This document shows positions 35,614-46,041 of a DNA stretch of 64,000 bases, piece by piece (the stretch's first letter is position 1; each line of letters begins with the position of its first letter). Source of the stretch: Phycisphaeraceae bacterium (GTDB taxonomy: Bacteria; Planctomycetota; Phycisphaerae; Phycisphaerales; Phycisphaeraceae); NCBI GenBank assembly GCA_029260595.1, contig JAJDCY010000024.1, forward strand, positions 310,001-374,000, in the 5' to 3' direction. The notes beneath the pieces are model-generated. The model searched no databases and was not told the origin of the DNA. It saw nothing but the letters and a program-made list of their open reading frames with translations. Position numbers and translations under genes: made by a program.

Positions 35614-36948
35614 ATGTCTAGCAATACCGAACGCCTACAGCGGCTCCGCGATCAGGCCCGCGCCTTGCCGAAGGTGCCCGGCGTGTATCTGATGAAAGAC
35701 GCCAAGGGGCGGGTGATCTACGTCGGCAAAGCAGCCACGCTACCGGACCGCGTCGGCGGATACTTTGTGCCCTCGGCCAACCTTGGCCCGAAGAAGCAGC
35801 CGATGCTCGACCTGGTCGAGAGCTTCGACACGATCGAATGCGAGGGTGAGTGGGAGGCCCTGCTTACCGAGAACCGGCTGATCAAGGACCTGCACCCGCG
35901 GTTCAACGCCCGCCTCACCGACGACAAAACGTTTCCATATCTGGTGATCACGACGCGCGATGATTTCCCGGGCGTGTTCATCACGCGCGAGCCGGCCGCA
36001 CCGGAGTATCGCGGGGCCAAGGTGCTTGGCCCATTCACGAGCGTGTATGCGCTACGCGAATCGATTCAGTTGCTCCAGCGTGTGTTCCGCTTCCGCACCT
36101 GCACCCTCGACATCCGCGGCGACGACGAAACCCGCCGGTTCTTCCGCCCGTGCCTGCTGTACCCGATCAAGCAGTGCACCGCGCCGTGCGCCGACAAGGT
36201 GTCGATGGAGGATTACCGGGCGGATATTGATCGCCTGATCCGGTTCCTCGAATCCAAGCGCTCGGTCATGCTCCGCGAGATGACTCAGCAGATGGCCGAG
36301 GCGTCCGAGCGGCAAGAGTTCGAGAAAGCGGCCGTGCTGCGCGACCAGATCCACGCGATCGAGAAGCTCGATGAGCGCGGCAAGCGATCACAAGGGTGGC
36401 AGCCGGAAGCCGAGGCGCTGATCATCGATCCGAAAAAAGGGCTCGAGTCACTGCGCAAGACCCTCGGGATCGAACCGCCGATTCGCTGCCTGGAAGGGAT
36501 CGACATCGCCCACCTCCAGGGCAACCAGACGGTCGGTTCGAAGGTCTGTTTCGTCGACGGTAAGCCGTTCAAAAACGAGTATCGCCGATACAAAATCCAG
36601 ACCGTCGCCAACGACGACTACGCCGCGATCCGCGAGGTCGTCTCCAGGCGGTACCGCGAAGCCGGGCAGGGCAACGAGCTGTATCCCGACGTGATTCTGA
36701 TCGACGGCGGGCTAGGCCAACTACACGCCGCACTCGAGGCGTTCGAACCGCTGGAGGTCAAGCCCCCGATGGTGATCTCACTAGCGAAAAAAGAAGAGGT
36801 GCTCTACATCCAGGCCCGGTCCGAGCCGGTCAAGCTCAGCCGTAGCAATGCCGGGCTGCGCCTCTGCCAGGCGATCCGCGACGAGGCCCACCGCTTCGCC
36901 CAGCACTACCACCACACGCTGCGGCGAAAAAACACACTTGGGCAGTAG
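35614..36948 (+). CDS. uvrC: UvrC-type excinuclease without C-terminal helix-hairpin-helix domain
   Basis: A protein of 444 residues; UvrC usually has about 600. UvrC makes the two cuts flanking bulky DNA lesions in nucleotide excision repair. Present: GIY-YIG nuclease (PGVYLMKDAKGRVIYVGKA, residues about 21-39) for the 3' cut; Cys-rich segment (C-LLYPIKQCTAPC); UVR motif that binds UvrB (RQEFEKAAVLRDQIHAIEKL); and the RNase H-like nuclease for the 5' cut (LEGIDIAHLQG, VILIDGGLGQL, IRDEAHRFAQHYHH with Asp and His). The protein then stops after RRKNTLGQ, so the tandem helix-hairpin-helix DNA-binding tail is missing. The stop is clean, with no sign of a frameshift in the 16 bases before the convergent next gene. 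Divergent from the DUF3553 gene. Confidence 0.88.
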   Translation: MSSNTERLQRLRDQARALPKVPGVYLMKDAKGRVIYVGKAATLPDRVGGYFVPSANLGPKKQPMLDLVESFDTIECEGEWEALLTENRLIKDLHPRFNARLTDDKTFPYLVITTRDDFPGVFITREPAAPEYRGAKVLGPFTSVYALRESIQLLQRVFRFRTCTLDIRGDDETRRFFRPCLLYPIKQCTAPCADKVSMEDYRADIDRLIRFLESKRSVMLREMTQQMAEASERQEFEKAAVLRDQIHAIEKLDERGKRSQGWQPEAEALIIDPKKGLESLRKTLGIEPPIRCLEGIDIAHLQGNQTVGSKVCFVDGKPFKNEYRRYKIQTVANDDYAAIREVVSRRYREAGQGNELYPDVILIDGGLGQLHAALEAFEPLEVKPPMVISLAKKEEVLYIQARSEPVKLSRSNAGLRLCQAIRDEAHRFAQHYHHTLRRKNTLGQ

Positions 36949-36963
36949 GTATCGTCGAGGGGC

Positions 36964-38019
36964 CTACGCCAATGCCCCGGTGCAACTCGACCCCGCACCG
37001 GCTGTACAGCCGTAGCAGTGCGCGCCGGTTTGAATCGCTCGCCCGACCAGATCGCTTGGGGCGAAGTCCCATAGCTTGCGGCTGGCGGACTCGATGCCCG
37101 ACTCGTCCCCTGAGGCCGGGTCGGCGTTGGCCGCCGGCCCGATCGGCATCATGAGCATCTGGTTGAAGTCGCAGTCATACACGGCGCCCTGCCAGCCTAC
37201 GCTCACGAGGCCGCGACACATCACCGAGTCGACCGTCGCCGGGTTGTGAGCGGCCGCGAGCCGGTCCATGTACGCGTCGTACTGCCCGTCACGGCGGAGC
37301 TGGTGCTCGAACCGCTTAATCGGCATGTTGGTGATCGTCCACAGGTGGTTGAACCGCACACCGAACCGCGCCGCCAACTCGCGTTTATAGTCGGATTCGA
37401 GCGACGATTGTTCCGGCGGCAATCCGTACCCAACCGGGTTGTAGACCAGGTCCAGCCGCAAGCCGGTATCGGGTTGCCCGTAACCGGCCGCGTTGAGGAG
37501 CCGAAGGGCATCGATCGACCCCTGGAACACGCCCGACCCTCGCTGGGCGTCGACGTTCTCTTCGAGGTAACACGGGAGGCTCGCGACAATCTCGACCTCG
37601 TGCTCGGCCAGAAAGTCGGCCATGTCCTCGTAACCCGGCTCAAGCAGGATCGTGAGATTGCAGCGGTCCAGCACGTGCAAGCCGCGCTCACGCAACGCTG
37701 CGACGAACCGGCGAAAGTCCGGATTCATCTCCGGCGCACCGCCGGTCAGATCAACGGTCTTCAGCGACAGCCCGCCGGCTTGCTGATCGATCCAATCCAG
37801 GACACGCATCATCACCGACCAGGGCATGATCTCGGTGCGATTCGGCCCGGCTTCGACGTGGCAGTGGTGGCAGGCGAGGTTGCACATCTTGCCGAGGTTC
37901 AGTTGCAGCGTGTGCAACTCGGCTCGCTCAAGCCGCTGCCCGTCGGCTGTGAGCCTGCGAGCAAACGGATCGGCCCCGGCGGCGGCCTGCATCACGGGTA
38001 GTTGGATCGATTCGGGCAT
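36964..38019 (-). CDS. radical SAM protein with Cys-rich C-terminus (ArsS/TIGR04167 type)
   Basis: A protein of 351 residues from the ATG at 38019, six bases after a TACAAT -10. Radical SAM core: LQLNLGKMCNLACHHCHVEA with the 4Fe-4S motif C-x3-C-x2-C, then TVDLTGGAPEMNPDFRRFV, and LTILLEPGYEDMADFL. The C-terminal part has CRGLVSVGWQGAVYDCDFNQ and the ending HCYGCTAGAGSSCTGAL, the Cys-rich block of the 'radical SAM/Cys-rich' family (TIGR04167), whose characterised member ArsS makes dimethylarsinoyl nucleosides for arsenosugars. No arsenic methyltransferase or other ars gene is in the window, so the substrate is uncertain. It is convergent with uvrC and divergent from glyQS. Confidence 0.87.
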   Translation of the reverse strand: MPESIQLPVMQAAAGADPFARRLTADGQRLERAELHTLQLNLGKMCNLACHHCHVEAGPNRTEIMPWSVMMRVLDWIDQQAGGLSLKTVDLTGGAPEMNPDFRRFVAALRERGLHVLDRCNLTILLEPGYEDMADFLAEHEVEIVASLPCYLEENVDAQRGSGVFQGSIDALRLLNAAGYGQPDTGLRLDLVYNPVGYGLPPEQSSLESDYKRELAARFGVRFNHLWTITNMPIKRFEHQLRRDGQYDAYMDRLAAAHNPATVDSVMCRGLVSVGWQGAVYDCDFNQMLMMPIGPAANADPASGDESGIESASRKLWDFAPSDLVGRAIQTGAHCYGCTAGAGSSCTGALA

Positions 38020-38031
38020 GGTGCGATTGTA
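38020..38031 (-). promoter_or_regulatory. -10 element (TACAAT) for leaderless radical SAM mRNA
   Basis: TACAAT on the minus strand at 38031-38026, six bases, then the ATG at 38019. There is no Shine-Dalgarno before this ATG. One of five genes here with exactly this spacing. Confidence 0.5.
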
Positions 38032-38180
38032 AAACAATCAACCTACCGTCGGGCGGGGTTATTCCCAGTGAACGGGCCGCTCACGCCCGACCGCTCGGCC
38101 GCCTGCTAAGATCGTCGCTTCAGCCGGCCGCCCGGATAAACGACATAGCTGTACCCGAGTCTCGAAGTGAGGTCCGACCG

Positions 38181-39851
38181 ATGAGTCAATCGCCCCCGGA
38201 AGCTGCGAATACGCCGGATTCCCCTGAATCCGCTGCGCCTGCGAATGCGAAGTCCATGGAAGCGATCGTCGCGCTGTGCAGGCGGCGCGGCTTCATCTTC
38301 CAGTCATCCGAGATCTACGGCGGCATCAACGGGTTCTGGGACTACGGCCCACTCGGCGTCGAGCTCAAACGCAACCTTAAAGAGGCTTGGTGGCAAGACG
38401 TCGTCCGCTGCCCCGCCCCCGGCCCAACTGGCGACCCGCTCGAGATGGTCGGCCTGGACTGCACGATCATCATGAACCCGAAGGTGTGGGTGGCGAGCGG
38501 GCATGTGGGGACGTTCGCCGATCCGATGCGCAAGTGTAAGAGGTGCGGTCACTTTGTCCGCGCTGATCACCTCTGGGACATCCTGGCCCAGGACTGCCGT
38601 TGGTTCGACTCTCTGCTCCAGGAATTCACGCCGGGTTCGGGTGAGATCGATACGCCACGCCTCATGAAATGGGCGCGCGGCAAGGGCAAGAAGATCGCCC
38701 CCAATCTTGCGCTGGTGCGCAATCCGGAAGTAACGCTGAGTTGGCTGGCGACCCGGGTAACTGGTCAAGACGACGCGCCGTCCGAATTACAGGAAATTGT
38801 TCGGTACGTCGCAACCGAACAACTGCAAAGGGATGGGCTTCAGGACCCCTGCCCGCTCTGTGGTGGGGAGTTGGACGAAGCCCGGCCGTTCACATTGATG
38901 TTTGAATCGCATGCCGGGCTGTCCCAGTCGGATGACAACAAGGTTTACCTGCGCCCGGAGACCGCGCAGGGGATCTTCGCGAACTTCCGCAACGTCGTCG
39001 ACACCTCACGCGTAAAAATCCCCTTCGGCATCGCGCAGGTAGGCAAAGCATTCCGCAACGAAGTCACCCCGCGCAACTTCACCTTCCGGTCGCGTGAGTT
39101 TGAGCAGATGGAGATCGAGTTTTTCATCCACTCGGACGAAGCCGACACCTGGTATCGGTACTGGCGGGATAGCCGATTCGCGTGGTGGCAGTCGATCGGT
39201 CTCGCAGGCGAGAACCTCACCCTCCGCGAGCACGACCGCGACGAGCTGGCCCACTACGCCAAGGAGGGCGCCGGGACCAGCGACATCGAGTACCGCTTCC
39301 CATTCACCGCGCCCGGCTTCGGCGAGCTCGAGGGCGTCGCGCACCGGACCGACTACGACCTGCGTCAGCACGCCGAGCACAGCGGGTTGCGTGACAAGCT
39401 CAAATATTTCGACCAGCAGAAAAACGAGAAATACTTCCCGCACGTGATCGAGCCGTCCGCCGGTGCCGACCGCGGGGCGCTCGCGCTGCTGTGCGAGGCC
39501 TACACGCCCGACGAGTCGCGCCCGAGCAAGGTCTACATGAAGTTCCACCCCCGCATGGCCCCGATCAAGGCCGGGATCTTCCCCCTGGTCAACAAGGACG
39601 GGATGCCCGAGGTCGCCTCGAAGCTCTACAACGAGCTACGCGGCCAATACCCCGTCCAATTCGACGCCAAGCAGAACATCGGCAAGCGCTACGCCCGCAT
39701 GGACGAGGCCGGCACGCCGTATTGTTTCACCATCGACGGGCAGACTTTGGAGGACCAGACGGTCACCGTCCGCCACCGCGACACACTCAGCCAGGAGCGC
39801 ATCGGGATCGATCGGGTGGCGGCGTTCCTCGCTGAAAAGCTCCGTGGCTAG
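38181..39851 (+). CDS. glyQS: glycyl-tRNA synthetase, homodimeric (eukaryotic/archaeal) type
   Basis: A cytoplasmic class II aminoacyl-tRNA synthetase of 556 residues that charges tRNA-Gly. It is the single-chain alpha2 type rather than the alpha2beta2 type of proteobacteria. Features: N-terminal signature GGINGFWDYGPLGVELKRNL; motif 2 area VYLRPETAQGIFANFRNVV; KIPFGIAQVGKAFRNEVTPR and FRSREFEQMEIEFFI; motif 3 GADRGALALLCEAY; anticodon-binding domain from about residue 450 (PIKAGIFPLVNKDGMPEVA). Cys pairs CKRC and CPLC in the inserted region could bind zinc. The first 25 residues are a low-complexity extension. GAGGT precedes the ATG. Complete, of normal length. Confidence 0.96.
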   Translation: MSQSPPEAANTPDSPESAAPANAKSMEAIVALCRRRGFIFQSSEIYGGINGFWDYGPLGVELKRNLKEAWWQDVVRCPAPGPTGDPLEMVGLDCTIIMNPKVWVASGHVGTFADPMRKCKRCGHFVRADHLWDILAQDCRWFDSLLQEFTPGSGEIDTPRLMKWARGKGKKIAPNLALVRNPEVTLSWLATRVTGQDDAPSELQEIVRYVATEQLQRDGLQDPCPLCGGELDEARPFTLMFESHAGLSQSDDNKVYLRPETAQGIFANFRNVVDTSRVKIPFGIAQVGKAFRNEVTPRNFTFRSREFEQMEIEFFIHSDEADTWYRYWRDSRFAWWQSIGLAGENLTLREHDRDELAHYAKEGAGTSDIEYRFPFTAPGFGELEGVAHRTDYDLRQHAEHSGLRDKLKYFDQQKNEKYFPHVIEPSAGADRGALALLCEAYTPDESRPSKVYMKFHPRMAPIKAGIFPLVNKDGMPEVASKLYNELRGQYPVQFDAKQNIGKRYARMDEAGTPYCFTIDGQTLEDQTVTVRHRDTLSQERIGIDRVAAFLAEKLRG

Positions 39852-40151
39852 CCGCGAACCGCGCCCACGAGCCCCCTGGTCACGAAAATCCAGCTCAGTC
39901 AGACCAATACGGCATCAGGGCTGATTGTCCGTTCGTCAAAGAAATCGGCGAGCAAACATCAATCTCAGAAGTCTTTTGTGCTCCATGGCGAGTATTGCAA
40001 CGTCCACTAACTCACCAGCGGATCGTAACTGACTGTGATTAGTGATCTTGCTGTCTCAAGCCCTTCATAAAGTGTGCTACTTAAAGCGACGATGATCTTT
40101 AGGTGTCGGGGGATGTCCTGCTTGATCGACCCCTGAGCGAGTACCCAAGTT
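39852..40151. other. intergenic region upstream of the HDOD/kinase pair
   Basis: 300 bases between glyQS and the HDOD gene, clearly less GC-rich than the surroundings in its middle part (about 39920-40110). I see no gene, repeat or terminator with a T-run. It probably holds the promoter of the two signalling genes, but no hexamer pair stands out. Confidence 0.4.
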
Positions 40152-41060
40152 ATGTCACAAATCGGTATGTCAGCAAAGAATGCCGGGGATTCCGCGCCGG
40201 ACACAGAGCCCCCCAAGCTGCTCGACATCAACGATATTGTGAAGAAGATCCACGAGGTCTCGACCCTACCGCACATCGCATTGAAGGTGATGCAGGTCGC
40301 CAACGACCCCGATTCGGGTGCTGCCGACCTGTGCGTCATCGTCCAGGGCGACCCGGCCCTTAGCTCTCGGTTGCTCAAGTGTGTCAACTCGGCCGCGTAC
40401 GGGCTCCGCAACCGAGTGACCAGTTTGCAGCGAGCGATCGGCTACCTCGGCTTCAAGCAAGTTCGGAACCTCGCGGTGACCGCATCGGTGAGCGAGGCGT
40501 TCAAAGATGACGCGCGGTTCAGCTCCTACAGCCGGCCTGATCTGTGGGTTCACATGGTGTCGGTCGCGGTGTGCGCACGCCTGATCGCGACCCGACGAAA
40601 GATGGCGAGCTTTGAAGAGGCATTTCTGGCCGGGCTCCTGCACGACTTTGGGATCGTGCTCGAGGACCAGTACTGTCAGCCCAACTTCGCCGTCGCGATG
40701 ATGGGCCTGACCAGCGAGAAAAGCCTCCCCCAGATCGAGCAGGAAAGTATCGGCTTCGATCACTGCCGCCTGGGCGCGCGTGTCGCTGATGCATGGAAAT
40801 TCCCGACCGAGACGATTGATGCGATCCGGTTCCACCACGCACCACACAACTATCGCGGGGACCACCCCAAGATCCTCGCCTGTGTGGATCTGGCCAACCT
40901 GATCTGCACCCTCAAGGGGGTGTCTTCGATCGGCATCAACAGCCTGCGGCCGTCGCTTTGGTCGTTGCAGACACTCGAGATGGACAAAGAAGACATCAAA
41001 GTGATCGCCGCGGACCTGGACCACGAACTAGAGTTGAACGAGTTACTCTTTAAGCTGTGA
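40152..41060 (+). CDS. HDOD-domain signalling protein
   Basis: A cytoplasmic protein of 302 residues. After a disordered start of about 25 residues comes a full HDOD domain: VSTLPHIALKVMQVANDPDS, then VIVQGDPALSSRLLKCVNSA, GYLGFKQVRNLAVTASVSEAF, and FLAGLLHDFGIVLEDQY, in which the HD pair is kept, and IRFHHAPHNY. HDOD domains are non-catalytic or poorly characterised relatives of HD phosphohydrolases and usually act as regulators in signalling pathways. It lies 13 bases before a hybrid histidine kinase gene in the same direction, and the pair probably forms one regulatory unit. Ending LELNELLFKL is helical. Confidence 0.88.
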   Translation: MSQIGMSAKNAGDSAPDTEPPKLLDINDIVKKIHEVSTLPHIALKVMQVANDPDSGAADLCVIVQGDPALSSRLLKCVNSAAYGLRNRVTSLQRAIGYLGFKQVRNLAVTASVSEAFKDDARFSSYSRPDLWVHMVSVAVCARLIATRRKMASFEEAFLAGLLHDFGIVLEDQYCQPNFAVAMMGLTSEKSLPQIEQESIGFDHCRLGARVADAWKFPTETIDAIRFHHAPHNYRGDHPKILACVDLANLICTLKGVSSIGINSLRPSLWSLQTLEMDKEDIKVIAADLDHELELNELLFKL

Positions 41061-41073
41061 GTCGCCGTTGAGC

Positions 41074-43275
<2,202 letters not shown>

Positions 43276-43340
43276 CCCTTCGGGTCCCCGCCACATCCAA
43301 CTCACCTGACGCGACTAGTACCGCCTTTTTTCTCGCAACC

Positions 43341-43373
43341 AGCAATTATCCGATCAAAAAATACTGGTATAAT
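43341..43373 (+). promoter_or_regulatory. extended -10 promoter for the SH3-type secreted protein
   Basis: TGGTATAAT at 43365-43373 gives a consensus TATAAT with the extended TG two bases upstream, in an A/T-rich stretch of a GC-rich intergenic region. The -35 position (ATTATC) is poor, as expected for extended -10 promoters. A GGGAGG ribosome site precedes the ATG at 43506, so the leader is about 125 bases. Confidence 0.65.
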
Positions 43374-43505
43374 GGCTGGTGGTCGCTCGGTATCGGCCAT
43401 GTCCACGCCGGGTACGCAACGGGGATAAAGAGCCTTGACCGGGTCAGGTCGGCCTGGCAGTGCCCGATTTTCCGGACGGATCCCGGGGGCCTCGGGAGGT
43501 TCGCG

Positions 43506-44819
43506 ATGTTCCTATCGGCACGACATCTCGTTTGGCCAGGCGTTTTGTTGTTGGGTTTGGCTTGCCACGGCTCGGTCACATTTGCGCGAGAGGTTCCCTT
43601 CACCGGCGTCGTGCTCAACGAGAGCGCCCCGGTGTACGCGGGTGCCGGCCGGTCGTTCTATCTTGTTGGTGAGTTGGCGATCGGTCACCAGGTCGCCGTC
43701 GAGGAGGTGATCTTCGGCTGGTACAAGATCACCCCGCCACCCGGTGTGTTCAGCTATATCGAACGCGACGACGTAAAGCCGCAATCCGGCGGCGTCGCGG
43801 TGGTGTTGCCGTCGCGCGCCGCGGTCAGAGCAGCCAGCCCCAACGGCCCGGCGACGAGCTACCGCAGGCAGATCGATGCGCTATCAGGCGAGACCGTGCA
43901 GATCGTTGGCGAAGAGGGCGAGTACTACAAGATCGTCCCGCCGCCGGGAGCCTACGTCTTCTTGCCGCCCGGCGCGGTTAGTCCGGTCGCTGACGGGCAT
44001 CGTCCTCACTCGGGTCCGGACCCACAGGAAGGTGTTTTTCGCGGGCCGGGTGTGCGGCAACAGTCGCCCAGTTTGAACCCGGTGTCATCAGTCGGCATCC
44101 CCACGGTTCAGCCACGATCCGCGCGCAAGCATCCAGAAACCGCTGACGAAGGGGAACCGCTGCTGTCCGCCAGCCAGTCGCCGAACGTCGCCCTCGATGC
44201 CGACGGCGATTCACTCCCTCACGCAGACGATTCGGCGGTCCCAACCCCATTAGGCCCCGCCGGTGCGATGGCGGTCATTGCCGCTCAGCGCGAGCTGGCC
44301 AGGGTCCAGGCGCTTCCGATGGAGCGCCAGCCGGTTCAGGACCTGCTCAGTGTTTATCAAGCCCTCTGGAAGCGGACCGACTTGAGCCCGACCGACCGGC
44401 AAGTGGTTGCGTCCGGATTGCGGCAGTTGCGTCGCCGTATCGCCGTGCTCCAGGCGCTCCGCACCCTTGTCGAAGCCCGTGAGGCCGTCGACTCGGGCGC
44501 GCTGTCAGCGGCAACGCAACCAGAGCAGGCCGCCGTCGACCACCTCGCCTATGCTGTGACCGGGCGGCTCCTCGCGAGCAGTGTTTACGACGGCCATCGC
44601 CGCCCGAGGCTGTTCCGGATCGTCGAGCCGGGGACCTCCCGAACGATCGCCTACGTCGTGCCTGGCCCGAATGTGCGCGCGAAAATCTGCCTGGGACGCT
44701 ACGTCGGAGTCGTAGGGCAGGTGCGGATCGATCCCGGGCTCAAGCTGCCCGTTATCGGAGTCGACCGGGTCGACGTCCTTGAGCCGAACCCGACCCCCGC
44801 CACCGCGCCGGTCCTCTGA
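43506..44819 (+). CDS. secreted protein with two bacterial SH3-like domains
   Basis: A protein of 437 residues with signal peptide (residues 1-27, hydrophobic LVWPGVLLLGLACHGSV, ending TFA). Residues about 30-88 form an SH3b-like domain (APVYAGAGRSFYLVGELAIG ... FGWYKITPPPGVFSYIE) and residues about 95-160 a second one (EEGEYYKIVPPPGAYVFLPP); the repeated Tyr-Lys-Ile-x-Pro-Pro-Pro-Gly at corresponding places shows internal duplication. SH3b domains in exported proteins often bind peptidoglycan or other wall polymers. Then a disordered linker, a helical part (LLSVYQALWKRTDLSPTDRQ) and a C-terminal OB-like strand region (RTIAYVVPGPNVRAKICLGR ... YVGVVGQVRIDP). The layout is known in planctomycetes, the role is not. 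Confidence 0.65.
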   Translation: MFLSARHLVWPGVLLLGLACHGSVTFAREVPFTGVVLNESAPVYAGAGRSFYLVGELAIGHQVAVEEVIFGWYKITPPPGVFSYIERDDVKPQSGGVAVVLPSRAAVRAASPNGPATSYRRQIDALSGETVQIVGEEGEYYKIVPPPGAYVFLPPGAVSPVADGHRPHSGPDPQEGVFRGPGVRQQSPSLNPVSSVGIPTVQPRSARKHPETADEGEPLLSASQSPNVALDADGDSLPHADDSAVPTPLGPAGAMAVIAAQRELARVQALPMERQPVQDLLSVYQALWKRTDLSPTDRQVVASGLRQLRRRIAVLQALRTLVEAREAVDSGALSAATQPEQAAVDHLAYAVTGRLLASSVYDGHRRPRLFRIVEPGTSRTIAYVVPGPNVRAKICLGRYVGVVGQVRIDPGLKLPVIGVDRVDVLEPNPTPATAPVL

Positions 44820-45094
44820 CGGGCGGCCTGCTCACCCGTGAAATACCTCAATCGCACACCCGTGTTTTCCCCACGCGGCGCAACCGGAACGACCCGGTAT
44901 CAGACCGGGTTGAATCGCCTGAAACTGGTTAATCCGCGGCCATAAGTCACCGATTCAATCCATCAGAAGCGGCCATCCGGTTCTGCCGGACGGGGTTGCT
45001 GAGCACCGTGTCTGAGACGTGTCTTCGCGGAGCCGCACCACGACAACATCCGATGCGCCGGCGCTACCCCGGTCTGTGTCATAGGGGATCAATT
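44820..45094. other. intergenic region with a GC-rich hairpin
   Basis: 275 bases. A hairpin of 7 base pairs, ACCCGGT (44892-44898) and ACCGGGT (44904-44910) with a 5-base loop, lies 72 bases after the upstream stop; no T-run follows, so it is at best a weak or Rho-assisted terminator. A further weaker hairpin, CCATCCGG...CCGGACGG, follows near 44972-44990. AGGGGAT precedes the TTG start at 45095. No RNA gene recognised. Confidence 0.4.
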
Positions 45095-45589
45095 TTGGAC
45101 AAGCCCATTCCCATCGGACAGATCCTCGTCGAAGCCGGCATCCTCAACGAACAACAAGTTTTCGAGATCCTCGAAGCCCAACGCAAGAACCGCATCCCGT
45201 TCGGCGTCCTCGCCGAGCGCATGTTCGAGGTGTCGATCCAATCGATCGAAGACGCGTGGATCGAGCAATACCACCGCTTCACCGGGACCATCGATCTGTC
45301 GCAGATGGAAGTTGACGAGGAAGCGCTTTCGGTGATCAACCGGCGACAGGCGTGGCAGTTCGAGATGATGCCGCTCCGCTACGAATCCGAAGGCCAACTG
45401 CTGATGGCCGCGTCGCGCCGCCGGCTCGCCCGCGCGGTGACATTCGTCGCCGATCGACTTGAGCCGGTCGTGTTCTTCCGAATCGCCGAGTCTCGCCAAC
45501 TGCGCGAGTTCCTGGCCAAGCACTACCCGATGCCCGAAGTCTCCGACGAGCTGATCCGCCGCGCCAAAGAGCTGGCCTATCAGGCCTGA
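45095..45589 (+). CDS. stand-alone MshEN/GspE N-terminal-like domain protein
   Basis: A protein of 164 residues. I choose the TTG at 45095 because AGGGGAT lies 6 bases before it and homology begins there; an ATG-like frame opens at 44996 with unrelated sequence. The opening PIGQILVEAGILNEQQVFEILEAQ follows the pattern of the N-terminal domain of type II secretion and type IV pilus ATPases (GspE/PilB/MshE), where the first motif binds c-di-GMP; here the leading Arg of the motif is Pro. The second half (WQFEMMPLRYESEGQLLMAAS ... AKHYPM) fits the second subdomain. No ATPase part follows. It may be a c-di-GMP sensor or an adaptor. Its end overlaps the convergent ruvX by 10 bases. Confidence 0.65.
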   Translation: MDKPIPIGQILVEAGILNEQQVFEILEAQRKNRIPFGVLAERMFEVSIQSIEDAWIEQYHRFTGTIDLSQMEVDEEALSVINRRQAWQFEMMPLRYESEGQLLMAASRRRLARAVTFVADRLEPVVFFRIAESRQLREFLAKHYPMPEVSDELIRRAKELAYQA

Positions 45590-46011
45590 TCACCGTCCGG
45601 TCGCGGCAACGTTTCCAGAAAACCTTTGAGGATCTCCGCCGCCGCGATTGCGTCGCGTCGCGCCTTTTTCTTCTTGTGGGTCAGGTTCATCGGCGTCATC
45701 CGGGTATCGGCCGAGTAGCTGGTCAGCCGTTCGTCCACCAGGTGAACCGGCAGGTTGAACCGATCCGCCAAGTCTCGAGCAAAAACCCTGGCTCGCTCGG
45801 CCGATGGACCCTCGGTCCCATCCATATTCAACGGCAGCCCGACAACCAGCGCGCTCGGTTGACTGTCCGCGATCGCCAGTTCCATCCGGCGCACACGCTC
45901 GGCCGCATCCGATGACTCGATGACCGCGAACGGGCTGGCTATACCGGTCTCGTCGTCGCCGACGGCCAAGCCGACTCTCTTTTCACCGGGGTCGATCGCA
46001 AGGTAGCGCAT
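45580..46011 (-). CDS. ruvX: RuvX/YqgF-type RNase H-fold nuclease
   Basis: A protein of 143 residues of normal family length. The RNase H-like fold is clear: MRYLAIDPGEKRVGLAVGD with the catalytic Asp, VVGLPLNMDGTEG with the family's Gly-x-Pro, VHLVDERLTSYSAD with Asp-Glu, and a C-terminal DAIAAAEILKGFLE with the last acidic residues. It is called pre-16S rRNA nuclease (YqgF) or Holliday junction resolvase (RuvX) in different organisms; both roles are reported for the family, and the rRNA role is essential in E. coli. Its 3' end overlaps the MshEN-like gene by 10 bases on the other strand. It is followed upstream on the same strand by the GDP-mannose pyrophosphorylase gene. Confidence 0.92.
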   Translation of the reverse strand: MRYLAIDPGEKRVGLAVGDDETGIASPFAVIESSDAAERVRRMELAIADSQPSALVVGLPLNMDGTEGPSAERARVFARDLADRFNLPVHLVDERLTSYSADTRMTPMNLTHKKKKARRDAIAAAEILKGFLETLPRPDGDQA

Positions 46012-46041
46012 CTGTGTTCGTTCAACCGCATCAGGCGCGGT

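Noticed and set aside
35340-35621. 93-codon rightward frame before uvrC
   Set aside because: No ribosome site, no homology, Arg/Ser-rich composition, and it overlaps the uvrC start.
43276-43340. Intrinsic terminator after the histidine kinase gene (T-run at about 43325-43331)
   Set aside because: A run of T is present but no stable stem precedes it.
44820-45094. c-di-GMP riboswitch before the MshEN-like gene
   Set aside because: No GEMM-type core or tetraloop-receptor arrangement; only simple GC-rich hairpins without a T-run.
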